A stretch of DNA of 64,000 bases, taken from contig CAYQCE010000003.1 of assembly GCA_964415885.1 (NCBI GenBank), forward strand, positions 44,524 through 108,523, read 5' to 3'. Positions within the stretch are counted from its first letter, which is position 1, and each line of letters starts with the position of its first letter. A model generated the notes under the pieces. The model was not told where the DNA came from, did no database searches, and was given only the letters and a program-made list of their open reading frames with translations. The stretch is from CAYQCE01 sp964415885 (GTDB lineage Bacteria; Zixibacteria; MSB-5A5; JAABVY01; JAHJOQ01). A program made the translations under genes and the position numbers. Below are positions 44,259 to 54,370 of the stretch, one piece after another.

Positions 44259-44876
44259 TTATCTCGATGCAAAAAACAGGTAGACTAATCCTCCGATAAC
44301 GGAAGTTACAATTACCGGCTCCCAAAATCGCTGCACGGGACCCGATGGCAACTCAGCGTGGAACAAAGGTGACGATTCACTCTCGAGGTCCCTGCGTTCT
44401 TCGAGATCAATCCGATCCTCATAAGATCTGACATGAAAGTCCTCATCGAGAACCGAATTCCCCTGCAATATGCTAAATCTTGCGGCAACCTGCAACACCC
44501 TGAATAGATCTCCGCGAGAAAACGGCGTGCTGTTCCTGTTTTCATAACCGAATTCAAGTCGAGAGAGTGTGAGGTTGACCGTGGCATTCGCCCCGTTTGC
44601 TTCATCCATCCGTATACGCTCGACATTTCGTTCCTGCATGGCATCGGCAAGCGATGCCCCCGTGACATTCAGGTTATCAAACGACGGTGGCTCGAAATCT
44701 ATCGCGATGCTGGAGGATGGCGCAAGGCCAAGGCTGTCGATTACTTCAATAAAAAATACACGGAGGTGCTTCCTGACAAAAGCCTCGTTCGATTCCGCAC
44801 ACAAAGTCTGAACTGGAAACGCAAAAAGCCAGAGAGCGGTAAGCAGAATAGCTGTCGAAGCACACTTAAGCGTCAT
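44259..44876 (-). CDS. Secreted protein with C-terminal membrane anchor, unknown function
   Basis: The 205-residue protein has a signal peptide (about 1-27, ending TLCAES) and a C-terminal hydrophobic segment (VIVTSVIGGLVYLFFASR) ending at the last residues, so it should be held in the inner membrane with its body in the periplasm. The middle part contains NVTGASLADAMQERNVERIR and is otherwise unfamiliar. The ATG overlaps the end of the transglycosylase gene by 11 nt, with AAGGAG upstream. Its neighbours (transglycosylase, BamD) suggest an envelope role. Confidence 0.7.
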   Translation of the reverse strand: MTLKCASTAILLTALWLFAFPVQTLCAESNEAFVRKHLRVFFIEVIDSLGLAPSSSIAIDFEPPSFDNLNVTGASLADAMQERNVERIRMDEANGANATVNLTLSRLEFGYENRNSTPFSRGDLFRVLQVAARFSILQGNSVLDEDFHVRSYEDRIDLEERRDLESESSPLFHAELPSGPVQRFWEPVIVTSVIGGLVYLFFASR

Positions 44877-45522
44877 ACTTCTCCTTCAGCTCTTTGTATT
44901 TCGTCAGTACTTTCTTTAGGTACACCTTGGGCGGTTCCACATCTGCTCTTTTCATTCGCCGCAGACGCGTTTCACCAATATTGTAGGCCGTGATAGCGTC
45001 CTTGACATCGCCGAACTTCAGAATCAGCTCAAAGAGATAGAGACTGCCCAGTTGCACGTTGTAGTCCGGTTCATATAGATTACTTCGATTAGCCCAGTCT
45101 ATCCCTCTGCGGCTCGCAACGTCCGACCCAACCGAGGGCTTCATCTGCATTAACCCTACAGCTCCCATGTGGGACACCGCCTCTTTCTTGAACGAGCTCT
45201 CTACATTTATGAGTGCGAGCAAAAGAAGCGGATCGTAACCATACTTCTCGCTCTGCTCGTAGATGACATTGACGAGCTCGCCGCGCTCGGACGGCCTCAT
45301 CCCTACCTGGAAATCCTCGATAATTTCGAGAATCTTCAGCTTCTCCTCGAGCTGCTCGATCTTAGTGCGCTGGAAATGGATCAGCTTCTCGTTTTCGAAT
45401 CTGTCAAGCAGCAGATAGAATATGGTCGCCGACTGGAAGACGTATATGAAAGCAAAGATGAACGCGACCGGACGAGACATCGTGAGTCCCGTCAGACGAA
45501 ACGACTTTTCGCGGGTCGGCAT
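44866..45522 (-). CDS. Membrane-anchored lytic transglycosylase (SLT domain)
   Basis: The 218-residue protein has a membrane anchor (about residues 18-38, PVAFIFAFIYVFQSATIFYL), a short coiled coil (about 48-70) and an SLT domain (about 90-205). The catalytic Glu is in LALINVESSFKKEAVS, followed by GAVGLMQMKPSVGSDVA and ITAYNIGETRLRRM. It cleaves the MurNAc-GlcNAc bond with formation of a 1,6-anhydro end. AAAGGAG lies 5 nt before the ATG at 45522. It starts 2 bp after rimO. Confidence 0.92.
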   Translation of the reverse strand: MPTREKSFRLTGLTMSRPVAFIFAFIYVFQSATIFYLLLDRFENEKLIHFQRTKIEQLEEKLKILEIIEDFQVGMRPSERGELVNVIYEQSEKYGYDPLLLLALINVESSFKKEAVSHMGAVGLMQMKPSVGSDVASRRGIDWANRSNLYEPDYNVQLGSLYLFELILKFGDVKDAITAYNIGETRLRRMKRADVEPPKVYLKKVLTKYKELKEKYDA

Positions 45523-45524
45523 AC

Positions 45525-46844
45525 CTACTCCTTTCGAACGGGTTCGGCATAAAGATCGTACGCCTCGGCCGATCTTATCTTCGCCTTGACGATCGAGCCC
45601 ATTCGCCTGCGTGCTTTCAAGAGCACAACTCCGTCGATTTCCGGAGCCTGTGACTCCATACGCGCAAACGAGTGGCCATCAGAAGCCGGACCATCCACTA
45701 TCACATTCTGTACAGATCCGACAAGGCCCTGGTTTCGATTTAGAGACTGCTCTTGAACGAGGGTCATCATCTCATCCAGACGCCGGGCGACAGTCGATTC
45801 ACGCACACGAGGGCTGACACCATAGGCTTTCGTCCCTTCCTCGGGTGAATAGCCGAAGACGCCCACTCGTTCAATATCATACTCCTCCTGAAAACGCAAC
45901 AGTTTTTCAAAGTCGCGGGAGCTCTCTCCCGGATACCCCACGAGATACGTACTGCGTATTGTCAGCTTCGGAATCCGAGCTCGCAGCTTGTCTACGAGAC
46001 GTGCGATTGTCCGGCCCAAGACCTTCCGGTTCATCGCCTTCAAGAGCCTGTCCGATATATGTTGTATCGGCATATCGAGGTACGGAATGACTCGGCCATT
46101 CTCAGCGACGCTGTCAATGATCTCATCCGTGATTCTCGCGGGGTGAAGGTACAGCAGCCGAATATAAAAATCACCATTTATCGCAGCAATTCTATCGATC
46201 AGTTTTGGTAGCGACTTGCGTCCGTAATTGTCGCGGCCATATAGAGTTGTGTCTTGCGCAATCAGTATCAGCTCCTTCGCGCCGGCGTCCACGTGATACT
46301 GCGCCTCATCGACAATATCGGACATCTGCCGACTGCGGAATCTACCGCGGATCCCGGGGATGGCGCAGTAAGAGCAGAGATTGTCGCATCCGTCAGCAAT
46401 CTTGAGATATGCGAACGGGCGTTTCTGATGTACCGGGAAGACATCCCGCTTCCGATAGGGACCTTTGAGATTGCCCGTGAATGTCCTGCCGCCGGTGCCG
46501 TTTACAATGTTGAGGACATTTTTCAGGTCACGAATCCCGAGGAAACAGTCGACCTCAGGCATACCCGCACTGAGCTCTTCCTTGTATCTCTGAGCCAGAC
46601 ACCCGGCTACGACGAGCGTTTTTGAGCTGTTCCTTTTCTTCAGTTCAGACAACTCGAGAATCTCGTCCACCGACTCCCGCTTGGCATCCTCAATGAAACC
46701 GCAGGTATTGACAATAATCAGATCCGCGCTTTCGGGATCGGCAACGATCCGGCACCCGGCACGCTCGAGATACGCCTCCATTATTGCGCCGTCCACCTCG
46801 TTCTTGGGGCAGCCGAGATTTGATATAAATACTTTACGTGACAT
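45525..46844 (-). CDS. rimO: Ribosomal protein S12 methylthiotransferase RimO
   Basis: The 439-residue radical SAM enzyme adds a methylthio group to an Asp of ribosomal protein S12. The UPF0004 domain has three cluster cysteines (SNLGCPKNEVDG, VNTCGFI, VAGCLAQRY). The radical SAM cluster motif is CDNLCSYCAIPGIRG, and a TRAM domain ends the protein. KNEVDG, IGRPI-type DMPIQHISD and the length fit RimO rather than MiaB. It lies 7 bp after lolA in the envelope operon. Confidence 0.94.
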   Translation of the reverse strand: MSRKVFISNLGCPKNEVDGAIMEAYLERAGCRIVADPESADLIIVNTCGFIEDAKRESVDEILELSELKKRNSSKTLVVAGCLAQRYKEELSAGMPEVDCFLGIRDLKNVLNIVNGTGGRTFTGNLKGPYRKRDVFPVHQKRPFAYLKIADGCDNLCSYCAIPGIRGRFRSRQMSDIVDEAQYHVDAGAKELILIAQDTTLYGRDNYGRKSLPKLIDRIAAINGDFYIRLLYLHPARITDEIIDSVAENGRVIPYLDMPIQHISDRLLKAMNRKVLGRTIARLVDKLRARIPKLTIRSTYLVGYPGESSRDFEKLLRFQEEYDIERVGVFGYSPEEGTKAYGVSPRVRESTVARRLDEMMTLVQEQSLNRNQGLVGSVQNVIVDGPASDGHSFARMESQAPEIDGVVLLKARRRMGSIVKAKIRSAEAYDLYAEPVRKE

Positions 46845-46851
46845 GAGTTAT

Positions 46852-47496
46852 CTAAGGAAGCCGTACTTCTTCCACACCTTCGGGGGTGCGGAACTTGAAG
46901 ATTTCGTCGGAGATACCCTCGTCAATCTTCACATTCGAGAAATCGATCGTGACCGTGTTACTGTTGATATCTCGATATTCGGCCCTGCGTGTAAGACGGT
47001 CATTCTCGCTGACATAGAGAGTCATCTGCCGAATAAACTCATCCCCCTCATCGGCGGTGAGACGAACCACGGTGCAATTGATTTCGTCAATGGTCGTATC
47101 CGGCATCAACTCGGCTGAATACGCTTCTCTGAACGAGAATATGTAGTCGCTCGGCCGGACGAGATCATGCGCCTTATCGACCTTGTCAATCGTAACCTGC
47201 TCATTGTCTTTGTTGTAGACCCAAAGAAGCTCTCCGTCAGAAACGATAGTCTGTTCTTCGGTCTGTACCCTGAACTTATCCCGCTCGGCGAGATGCATCT
47301 TGCCGGAAGTCCTCTCAACGGTTGCGAATACGCCGGAATGAACCTCCTGCGTAAATTCGACCTCGAGGTCTTCAAGCGTCTGGTATCGTTGGTGAAGCGT
47401 ATCGAGTATCGCCGGCCGATCCTGGGCACGGGCAGTACCAGATACAAGCACCGCAATCAGAAGACAGATCCAGAGTGATTTCATATGCACCATCAT
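46852..47496 (-). CDS. lolA: Outer-membrane lipoprotein carrier LolA-like protein
   Basis: The 214-residue protein has a signal peptide (about residues 5-25, ending GTARAQD) and a LolA fold (LDTLHQRYQTLEDLEVEFTQ, GKMHLAERDKFRVQTEEQT, LWVYNKDNEQVTI). It would shuttle lipoproteins through the periplasm to the outer membrane. The first Met is followed by another at codon 5, so the exact start is open. It follows ftsK after 35 bp. Confidence 0.88.
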   Translation of the reverse strand: MMVHMKSLWICLLIAVLVSGTARAQDRPAILDTLHQRYQTLEDLEVEFTQEVHSGVFATVERTSGKMHLAERDKFRVQTEEQTIVSDGELLWVYNKDNEQVTIDKVDKAHDLVRPSDYIFSFREAYSAELMPDTTIDEINCTVVRLTADEGDEFIRQMTLYVSENDRLTRRAEYRDINSNTVTIDFSNVKIDEGISDEIFKFRTPEGVEEVRLP

Positions 47497-47531
47497 ATAC
47501 CATTATACACGGAGATTGCCGTTTCGCGTAA

Positions 47532-49910
47532 CTATTTATCCATCATCTGCTCGAGATAACGCTGATCCACGAGAACCTCACGTGCCTTCGAACCGTCGTA
47601 CGGTCCCACGACCTTCTTTTCCTCGAGCTGGTCAATAAGCCGCGCCGCACGCTGATACCCGATCCCAAGGCGCCTCTGAAGAAGCGAAACCGACCCCTGC
47701 TTGTGCCGCACTACAAGCTGCGCGGCTTCTCTCAGGAGCGGGTCGGAGCCGAGTGCCTCCTGACGTTTCTTCGACTTCTCCTCGGTGAGATTGTCTATCT
47801 TATGGACCTCTATCTCCTGTTCCTTAATGCTGTTGACTATTGCATTCGTCTCGCTCGAACTGATAAGCGCTCCGTGCACACGTACCGGCTCGTGCTGCGC
47901 CGGTCGCAGGAAAAGCATATCGCCGCGTCCGAGCAGCTTCTCTGCACCGTTTCCGTCGAGTATAGTTCGGGAGTCGATCCGTGACGCCACCTGGAAGGCT
48001 ATGCGCGCCGGGAAATTCGCCTTGATGAGACCCGTTATCACATCCACCGAGGGCCGCTGGGTTGCGAGGATCAGATGAATTCCCACCGCACGCGCCATCT
48101 GCGCCAGTCTCGTGACCAAAATCTCGATTCGTGAGGAAGCGCTGCTCATCATGAGATCGGCGAGCTCATCGACGACGACAACAATGTAGGGCAGGCGTTG
48201 ATCAGGCTCGGCGACTTCGTTAAAATCCTGGATGTTTCTCACATTCTTCGCGGCCAGTCTCTTGTACCGCTGTTCCATCTCGCTGACTGCGTCATTCAGG
48301 AGTCGTTCGGCCTGCCGGGAATTCGTCACAACCGGCCTCTCGAGATGCGGAATTCCCTGATAGACAGACAATTCCAGCATCTTCGGATCGATGAACAGGA
48401 ACCGAAGGGTGTCGGGCGTATGACGATAGATCAGGCTCGTTATAAGTACATTCAGGCAGACACTCTTTCCCGCGCCGGTGGCGCCGGCTACCAGAAGATG
48501 CGGCATATCGGCGAGATCGGTGACGAACGGGCTTCCGGATATCGTCCGCCCGAGCGCCAGCGGCAGCTTGAGACTCGTGTCGTTGTAGTCGTCGGACCCC
48601 AGGATGTCCTTGAGATAGACGACTTGCGGATTTCGGTTCGGTATTTCAACGCCAACGGCCGCTTTGCCAGGCACCGGAGCGACGATCCGTATCTTGCTGG
48701 CCGATAGCGACAATGCGATGTCATCCGCGAGGTTGACAATCTGGCTGACTTTTACACCTGTCCCCGGCTTGAATTCGTAGCGAGTGATAACAGGACCCGG
48801 GTATCTCTCTATCTTGCTCCCTTCGACTTCGACACCGAAAGTCTTCAGAGTGGAGAGAAGATTTGCCGCAGTGTCCTCGAGCTCGGACTTGCTGACTGAC
48901 TGTATCGGCTGCGGGTTGTCCGCAAGCAAGTCGATATCCGGAAACTCGTAGTCACCCGAGCCACCTCGCTCGGATGCGCGCTTGATAACCGTCTTCCTTG
49001 CACGCTTCGGCTTTCGACTTGAATTTTCGTTAGCACCGCTTCTCTCCCTTTCCTTCTCCTTCATGACTTTGTCGCGAATCTCCTCGAAGTCCGCCACGAA
49101 GTTCTCGGGCGGTGGCGGCGTCTTCGATCGCACGCCGGATATCTCGGACTCCGCCTCTTCCGTCGCCTTGTTGTGGTAATCCGGCCGCAGGAAGTCGAAA
49201 TTGAAATTGCGAATCTTGCTCCAGAGAGATCTACGGGGCGCTGTTTCTGTATTTGCAGGAGTGACTTCCGTTGCCGGCTTGCGTTTGAATACCTGAGTCA
49301 ACGAATATAGACGGGCTTTTGTCCACTCGATCGTTCGTTTCTCCCATTTCTCCGGCCGCCACTCGATCAGCAGCGAAACAAATATCAGCATCGCGGCGAT
49401 AGAGATGAGGTATGTGCCGATTGTCGAAAATATCGTATACAGGAGGCTGGCTACGACGTGCGCGAGAAGCCCGCCGAGCGTGTGAACGTAGTCCACGTGT
49501 TCGACCGGCGGCGAAACTGCCGATAGGGCGGTCAGAATCGATATCGAGAACAGTATCCCGCTTGCATAGTAGAGCCGTTTCACGTGCTTCGAGTTGTCCC
49601 ACTTGAGAAGCAACCGCAGCCCCACGAGACCGCACCATGCAGGAATGAACAACGCCAGATACCCGAAGGCATAGTACGCCAGATGAGAGAAGTACATCCC
49701 GGCATATCCGACCGAGTTCACGGGATGGAACTCGGTAATCGACACCGTCGTACCGGGCATGAAGAACATCTCGTCCTGTTCGCTGTTGGTATTCAGACTC
49801 GTGAGTGTGAGCAGCCCGATGAGCAGCATGAGGATACCCAAGACCTCCTGCTTTTTGCGGGGCGTCATCCATTTCGGGACTATCCACTTCTTGATGAACA
49901 TCGGTATCAT
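47532..49910 (-). CDS. ftsK: DNA translocase FtsK/SpoIIIE
   Basis: From the ATG at 49910 the protein has 792 residues. It has four or five membrane segments in residues 20-200, a Pro/Lys/Arg-rich linker and an AAA+ motor with Walker A GATGAGKSVCLN and Walker B YIVVVVDELADLMM. A C-terminal winged-helix gamma domain follows (KQGSVSLLQRRLGIGYQRAA, RLIDQLEEKKVVGPYDGSKA). It pumps chromosomal DNA at the division septum and activates dimer resolution. The open frame begins with a TTG 42 nt earlier, less likely. lptD is upstream on the same strand with about 70 bp between. Confidence 0.95.
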   Translation of the reverse strand: MIPMFIKKWIVPKWMTPRKKQEVLGILMLLIGLLTLTSLNTNSEQDEMFFMPGTTVSITEFHPVNSVGYAGMYFSHLAYYAFGYLALFIPAWCGLVGLRLLLKWDNSKHVKRLYYASGILFSISILTALSAVSPPVEHVDYVHTLGGLLAHVVASLLYTIFSTIGTYLISIAAMLIFVSLLIEWRPEKWEKRTIEWTKARLYSLTQVFKRKPATEVTPANTETAPRRSLWSKIRNFNFDFLRPDYHNKATEEAESEISGVRSKTPPPPENFVADFEEIRDKVMKEKERERSGANENSSRKPKRARKTVIKRASERGGSGDYEFPDIDLLADNPQPIQSVSKSELEDTAANLLSTLKTFGVEVEGSKIERYPGPVITRYEFKPGTGVKVSQIVNLADDIALSLSASKIRIVAPVPGKAAVGVEIPNRNPQVVYLKDILGSDDYNDTSLKLPLALGRTISGSPFVTDLADMPHLLVAGATGAGKSVCLNVLITSLIYRHTPDTLRFLFIDPKMLELSVYQGIPHLERPVVTNSRQAERLLNDAVSEMEQRYKRLAAKNVRNIQDFNEVAEPDQRLPYIVVVVDELADLMMSSASSRIEILVTRLAQMARAVGIHLILATQRPSVDVITGLIKANFPARIAFQVASRIDSRTILDGNGAEKLLGRGDMLFLRPAQHEPVRVHGALISSSETNAIVNSIKEQEIEVHKIDNLTEEKSKKRQEALGSDPLLREAAQLVVRHKQGSVSLLQRRLGIGYQRAARLIDQLEEKKVVGPYDGSKAREVLVDQRYLEQMMDK

Positions 49911-49979
49911 GGTAAGCTCAAAGCTATTCTGACGATCGCTCGCAGTCAACAAGAACAGTGAATTGATACTGTAATCGCA

Positions 49980-52900
49980 TTAAAAGTAAGACTGGCCGCC
50001 CCTGAACGTATCTTCAAGCGGCGACGCGTCCTTCTCGAGCTTAACATCGGGGATTTGCTTGAGAAATATCTTGAAAAAGTAACCGCTTCTGGCTCCGTTG
50101 GGATACCACGTGAATTCCGCCTGCCAGCATCGCATGTCCCTGATTATATGTAAAGCCCGATCCACGATCACCTTTCTTCGGATATCATAATTCTGCGTGT
50201 AGTCTATCTTCCAGTTGCGGGTGAGATCGGCAGCGGCGGAGGTGGTGATCCAGTGCGATATGCTCTTCGAGGTCAGTGTCCTCGACTCCGAGTAGCTGTG
50301 TCCGACCGATAGATTCCATCCACCGGCTCCGCCTGCCCGCGCGGGCGCCATAGGCATTCCCACTGCCGATGCAGCCGCAGGCTGCGCCGAGTAGCCCGTT
50401 CGTCCTGCCAGGGAAAAAGACGTATTCACGCTCAGGTTGATTAGTCTCGCACCTATCAGATCGAGATCGCCGGTTACCGGATTGTACGGATCGTGGACGG
50501 CTGAGACCTGAAGCGAGAGGCGTGGAATCGAGGTCGTTCGGATGCTGGATGAGATATTCGACAGCCTGCGACTGTCGGCCTCGAAGTCATAGCTGGTAGA
50601 TGTATTCAGAGTGAACAGGTCGAGTTTGTTCTCGTTCTCTCCGGACTGGTATTTCATCTGGAAGAGCTGTGAGAGCGAAAAGCTCATACGGCGGCTCTGC
50701 CGATTCGAGACAGTTGCACCGACATATCTCGCCTCCTCTTCATTCAGATCGGACTTCGGTGTCAGAGAAAACGAAGCACTGGGCGTCAGTGTGTGCCTCA
50801 GGCCAAGCAGGCCGGGAATCGGCGGGAAGAAGTAACCGTAGATGTCAGTTCGGGCGCTGAGTGATAAACTCGAGGTCCAACTGCGCAGGAATTCATCCGA
50901 TCTGACTGAGTCCGCCTCGGATCTGTCCGTAGGTCTGATGACAAACCAGTTCTCGGTCAGGCTCGCGCTTGGACTTACGGTAATGTATCGGAACAGGTTC
51001 TGCGGCGAGTTGACCGATGTCCGATGCACCGCACGTACGAATTTCTTCCGACTGAATTCCTCGCCGACCTTCGTTTTGGAATATGAATTCGTAGCGTCGG
51101 CATTGTATGACAATCGTATGTTGTGATACCAACGCTTTTCCGCTTCGGGATCCTCAGGCGGCGTGAATAGCGGTCTCGAATTCACCCTGAACGACAGATT
51201 TGGTGCCGTCACCGAGACATTCTCGGTCTCGAAGTTCTTGGTGTGCTGTACGTATGCTGAGAACGACTCCCGCTCCCATCGCTTGCTGAAATTGAGCTGA
51301 CTCCTTAGCTCCTGACTGTTGAGACGATCCCGCAGGTCGGTGGTGTAATCCGTTACGATGTTACGACTCGTCTGGTAGCTGCCCGAGCCGTTTAACGACA
51401 TACTCGGACTCAGCTTGTGCGAATGGGAGCCGGAAATCAACCATGAATCCGAGATGTTCCGACCCTGAAATGTCGATGTCGTCACGCGGTTATATGCGAA
51501 ATTGACGTTGCCGTTCAGTACGTATCGTTTGGCGTAGTTCAACACTCCATCGAATCTTACGCCCGTATTCTCGTGAATGCGAAGCCGTGTTTCGAGATCG
51601 AAATAATCCGATACAGCCCAGTAATACCCGAAGTTCTCGACCGAGCGATCACCGTTGGACCACGTACCGATGCGGAATGGGAGAAATCCCGAGTGCCGTC
51701 CCTTCTTGATCGAGAAAACAAAAAACGGTGCGCCGAAAACCGGTATTCGTTCAATATAGAGGACTACCGGACGCGCTATCACCTTGTTGCCGGAAATCAG
51801 CTTCATATTCTTCGACCAGAAATGGAAGTTGGCGTCTTTGAACTCGCACGGGATATACCGGCCCTCTTCGACAAGCAGGATATCATCGCCGACTTTCCTC
51901 ACGATTCCGCCGTGATAATATGCCTGATCAAGCTTGGTGTCACTCTGGCGGATTTTTCCACGCCGCGTCTCGAGATTGTAGACGAGGCGATTCCCGGTCA
52001 TCTCCTGAGTACCGTCCTTTAGCAGAATCGGGACCATTATAGTGTCTATCTCACCGGGTCGGGCTGTATCCGGTACCGCCTTTCGGCCGGGATAGGCGCG
52101 CAGATCTTTTGATACCGTGTTGTATCGAATCGTGTCTGCGAACAGCTCAATCGACCCATGCTGGACCTCGGAATCGCGCACAAGGTTGATTATCTTTTGT
52201 GACACTGCATAGTCAAGTTGACCCGCCTGATAACGAACCGTATCGGCGAAGTACTCGGAGCCAAGCGAGTCTGTCATCCTGTTTGAGAAAAATTCGCCAA
52301 CTGCCGAATTGTCGATTCTGACTCGATCCAGTTCACCGTTGTCAAAGAACAGAGTGATCGAATCTCCCGACGCCTCGTTTCTGCCCTCGGCGGTTGTATC
52401 TTCGGGTGCGGGTATGTACCACGAATAGCTGTTGCCGGCTGAGATGATTCGTCGAAGCACCTCGTCCTCGAGCTTGAACAGGATATTTTTAGCCTCTATC
52501 CTGCTCTCCGTGTAGGCAGTATCTGCAATCACTTGAACCGAATCAGCCGCTGTTGGATATCTCTCCGCTTTCACGTCTGCCGTGTCGGCACCTACACTCA
52601 CCGTGTCTGCGCTCACGATCTCTTTTCGATAGACCGCATTCCCGTCACCGGCGACCTCGATCTCTTTGAGCAGCTTGTTCTCGAGAGTGATCGTCATCGA
52701 GTCGCCGGAGAGTTCGTTCCTGCTTTGACGGGCGAACGGCTCCCCGTATAGATATATCCAATTGGAGTCTGGATTGAACACACAGAGCGAACAGGTAGCG
52801 ACCATCGAGCCTTTCACTATCCTGACGTTATTAATGGCCTCACCATATCGATCGGATGCGAGATAGTGTACGGTATCGCAGAATATCTCGATCATCGCGA

Positions 52901-53360
52901 CCGGATCGTCATAGTCGATAGCCACATTTGGCTCACCGGTTACATAGAGCTCTTCCACATCCCTGTCGAATACAACCGTGTCGCCTTTTATCCTGACTCG
53001 CTCTGCGATCTGCAGGAGCTCGCAGCCCTGAGTCGCCATAAAGCTGTTCTCCTCCTGATTATAGCGAAGGTATCTCGAGGTGAGCGAACTGACCGAATCG
53101 GCATAGCGCACATTGCCCCAGAACTCAAGCACCTGTGCGTTTTCGTACCAGACAGCTGTATCGCACAGAAGTTCCGCTCCCTTGTAGCGAAACAGGACGT
53201 TGTCATAGTAGAGCAGTTCGATGTTGTCCTCATCGATAACACGGATGTTGGATCTCTCCGATTCGAGGTAGACAGGCTCTTTGGATTGCTGAGCCGGAAG
53301 ATATCCGATCGCAGCGAGGACAAGAAGCACTGCAAACGTTATGATCTCTAAAGTTCTCAT
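49980..53360 (-). CDS. lptD: LptD/OstA-like outer-membrane LPS-assembly protein
   Basis: From the ATG at 53360 the protein has 1126 residues. A signal peptide (about 1-22) is followed by several OstA-like beta-jellyroll repeats (about 25-480) and a long beta-barrel region (about 520-1126). The barrel core HSGFLPFRIGTWSNGDRSVE with YYWAVSDYFDLETRLRI is the LptD C-domain hallmark. It would place LPS at the cell surface. At over 1100 residues it is longer than the E. coli protein (about 780), mostly from extra OstA segments, as is usual in FCB bacteria. The open frame extends 36 nt upstream to a TTG. A weak ribosome site leaves the start uncertain. Confidence 0.88.
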   Translation of the reverse strand: MRTLEIITFAVLLVLAAIGYLPAQQSKEPVYLESERSNIRVIDEDNIELLYYDNVLFRYKGAELLCDTAVWYENAQVLEFWGNVRYADSVSSLTSRYLRYNQEENSFMATQGCELLQIAERVRIKGDTVVFDRDVEELYVTGEPNVAIDYDDPVAMIEIFCDTVHYLASDRYGEAINNVRIVKGSMVATCSLCVFNPDSNWIYLYGEPFARQSRNELSGDSMTITLENKLLKEIEVAGDGNAVYRKEIVSADTVSVGADTADVKAERYPTAADSVQVIADTAYTESRIEAKNILFKLEDEVLRRIISAGNSYSWYIPAPEDTTAEGRNEASGDSITLFFDNGELDRVRIDNSAVGEFFSNRMTDSLGSEYFADTVRYQAGQLDYAVSQKIINLVRDSEVQHGSIELFADTIRYNTVSKDLRAYPGRKAVPDTARPGEIDTIMVPILLKDGTQEMTGNRLVYNLETRRGKIRQSDTKLDQAYYHGGIVRKVGDDILLVEEGRYIPCEFKDANFHFWSKNMKLISGNKVIARPVVLYIERIPVFGAPFFVFSIKKGRHSGFLPFRIGTWSNGDRSVENFGYYWAVSDYFDLETRLRIHENTGVRFDGVLNYAKRYVLNGNVNFAYNRVTTSTFQGRNISDSWLISGSHSHKLSPSMSLNGSGSYQTSRNIVTDYTTDLRDRLNSQELRSQLNFSKRWERESFSAYVQHTKNFETENVSVTAPNLSFRVNSRPLFTPPEDPEAEKRWYHNIRLSYNADATNSYSKTKVGEEFSRKKFVRAVHRTSVNSPQNLFRYITVSPSASLTENWFVIRPTDRSEADSVRSDEFLRSWTSSLSLSARTDIYGYFFPPIPGLLGLRHTLTPSASFSLTPKSDLNEEEARYVGATVSNRQSRRMSFSLSQLFQMKYQSGENENKLDLFTLNTSTSYDFEADSRRLSNISSSIRTTSIPRLSLQVSAVHDPYNPVTGDLDLIGARLINLSVNTSFSLAGRTGYSAQPAAASAVGMPMAPARAGGAGGWNLSVGHSYSESRTLTSKSISHWITTSAAADLTRNWKIDYTQNYDIRRKVIVDRALHIIRDMRCWQAEFTWYPNGARSGYFFKIFLKQIPDVKLEKDASPLEDTFRGGQSYF

Positions 53361-53460
53361 CGATCTGATTTTATTACACGGTGCGGGTAGTCGCAACCAA
53401 AAAGGATGGCGTCAGCAGGTGGTACAGAGAATTATACTGCGGAAAAGCGATAATGTTCGG

Positions 53461-54012
53461 TCACACTCGGTACTCTATGATCTCGATGAATTCCGGCGGG
53501 ATGCCACGGCTCATAAAGATGTCCGATTCGCGAAAAAACTCGATTCCTGATTCCCACGCACTGCGTGCGCGGACCCTGATGATCGAAGCCTTCTCCGAGT
53601 GACGTTTCCCGACTTCGACAGCATCATCCCGGTTCAGGCTAAGGTGTACGAAACGACGACGCATCGGGCGCAGGCCGTCCCTCAGGATGAGCGGAATATT
53701 GCGAGCGGCGGTACCGTGATAGAGGTACTCCGGTGGTTCCACGGCTGCGACCTTTGATGACACCTCAATCGAGTGACCATAGCGGGCGCGAATTCGATCA
53801 CGCACGATCTCGTATCTCTGCTTGGCGTCGGTCTGGACAATAGACTCGAGATCCTCCAATCGGAAGTAGCCATAGCGGCTCCGCAGGATGCGCAGCACGT
53901 CTTCAACCTGCACGAAACCGAATTCGTCGGGATTGAGATCAAAGTCACTCGCGCCATGACGCAGCAGAAACGAGAGGAACTTGCTTATCTTCGTTATCTT
54001 ACGATTCCGCAT
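53461..54012 (-). CDS. kptA: RNA 2'-phosphotransferase (Tpt1/KptA)
   Basis: From the ATG at 54012 the protein has 183 residues. It belongs to the Tpt1/KptA family, which moves a 2'-phosphate from RNA to NAD+, giving ADP-ribose 1'',2''-cyclic phosphate. KISKFLSFLLRHGASDFDLN supplies the Arg-His pair, RARYGHSIEV the middle Arg, LYHGTAARN the NAD loop and RRRFVHLS the last catalytic region. All key residues appear intact. In eukaryotes the enzyme finishes tRNA splicing; the bacterial substrate is unknown. It stands alone between lptD and a DUF1028 gene. Confidence 0.92.
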   Translation of the reverse strand: MRNRKITKISKFLSFLLRHGASDFDLNPDEFGFVQVEDVLRILRSRYGYFRLEDLESIVQTDAKQRYEIVRDRIRARYGHSIEVSSKVAAVEPPEYLYHGTAARNIPLILRDGLRPMRRRFVHLSLNRDDAVEVGKRHSEKASIIRVRARSAWESGIEFFRESDIFMSRGIPPEFIEIIEYRV

Positions 54013-54370
54013 CTTCGCACTCACTGAAACAACGCTGTCTTGGAACCTGACTCGACAGTCAATGTCGCAGACTGTTTTCAACACCCGGTAGATCCCCCGC
54101 TCTCACTCGATCTCCGGGAGAATACCGCAATCTGCCTGATTCAAATTGCGAGTTTGCGATATAGAAGTCCAGTCATTCCATGCTGTATCGATCGATATCG
54201 AGTGGAACGGTCGTAGCGATTCCTCATTCTTCGACGACGGCGTGAAGGAACGCAGCGGCACTGTCTTACTGAGACCTTGTCGACATCCACGAGCTAATCT
54301 AACCGACGTCTCGCGATGTCGTCGGGCCATTAAGAGGCACTCCCAAATCGATGGGTTTGTGATGCCCCAA
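54013..54370. other. Intergenic region between kptA and the DUF1028 gene
   Basis: This 358-bp region has no credible gene. A 112-codon frame on the plus strand (54146-54484) has no domain and runs into the antisense of the DUF1028 gene. No T-tailed hairpin or clear promoter was found. Confidence 0.5.
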
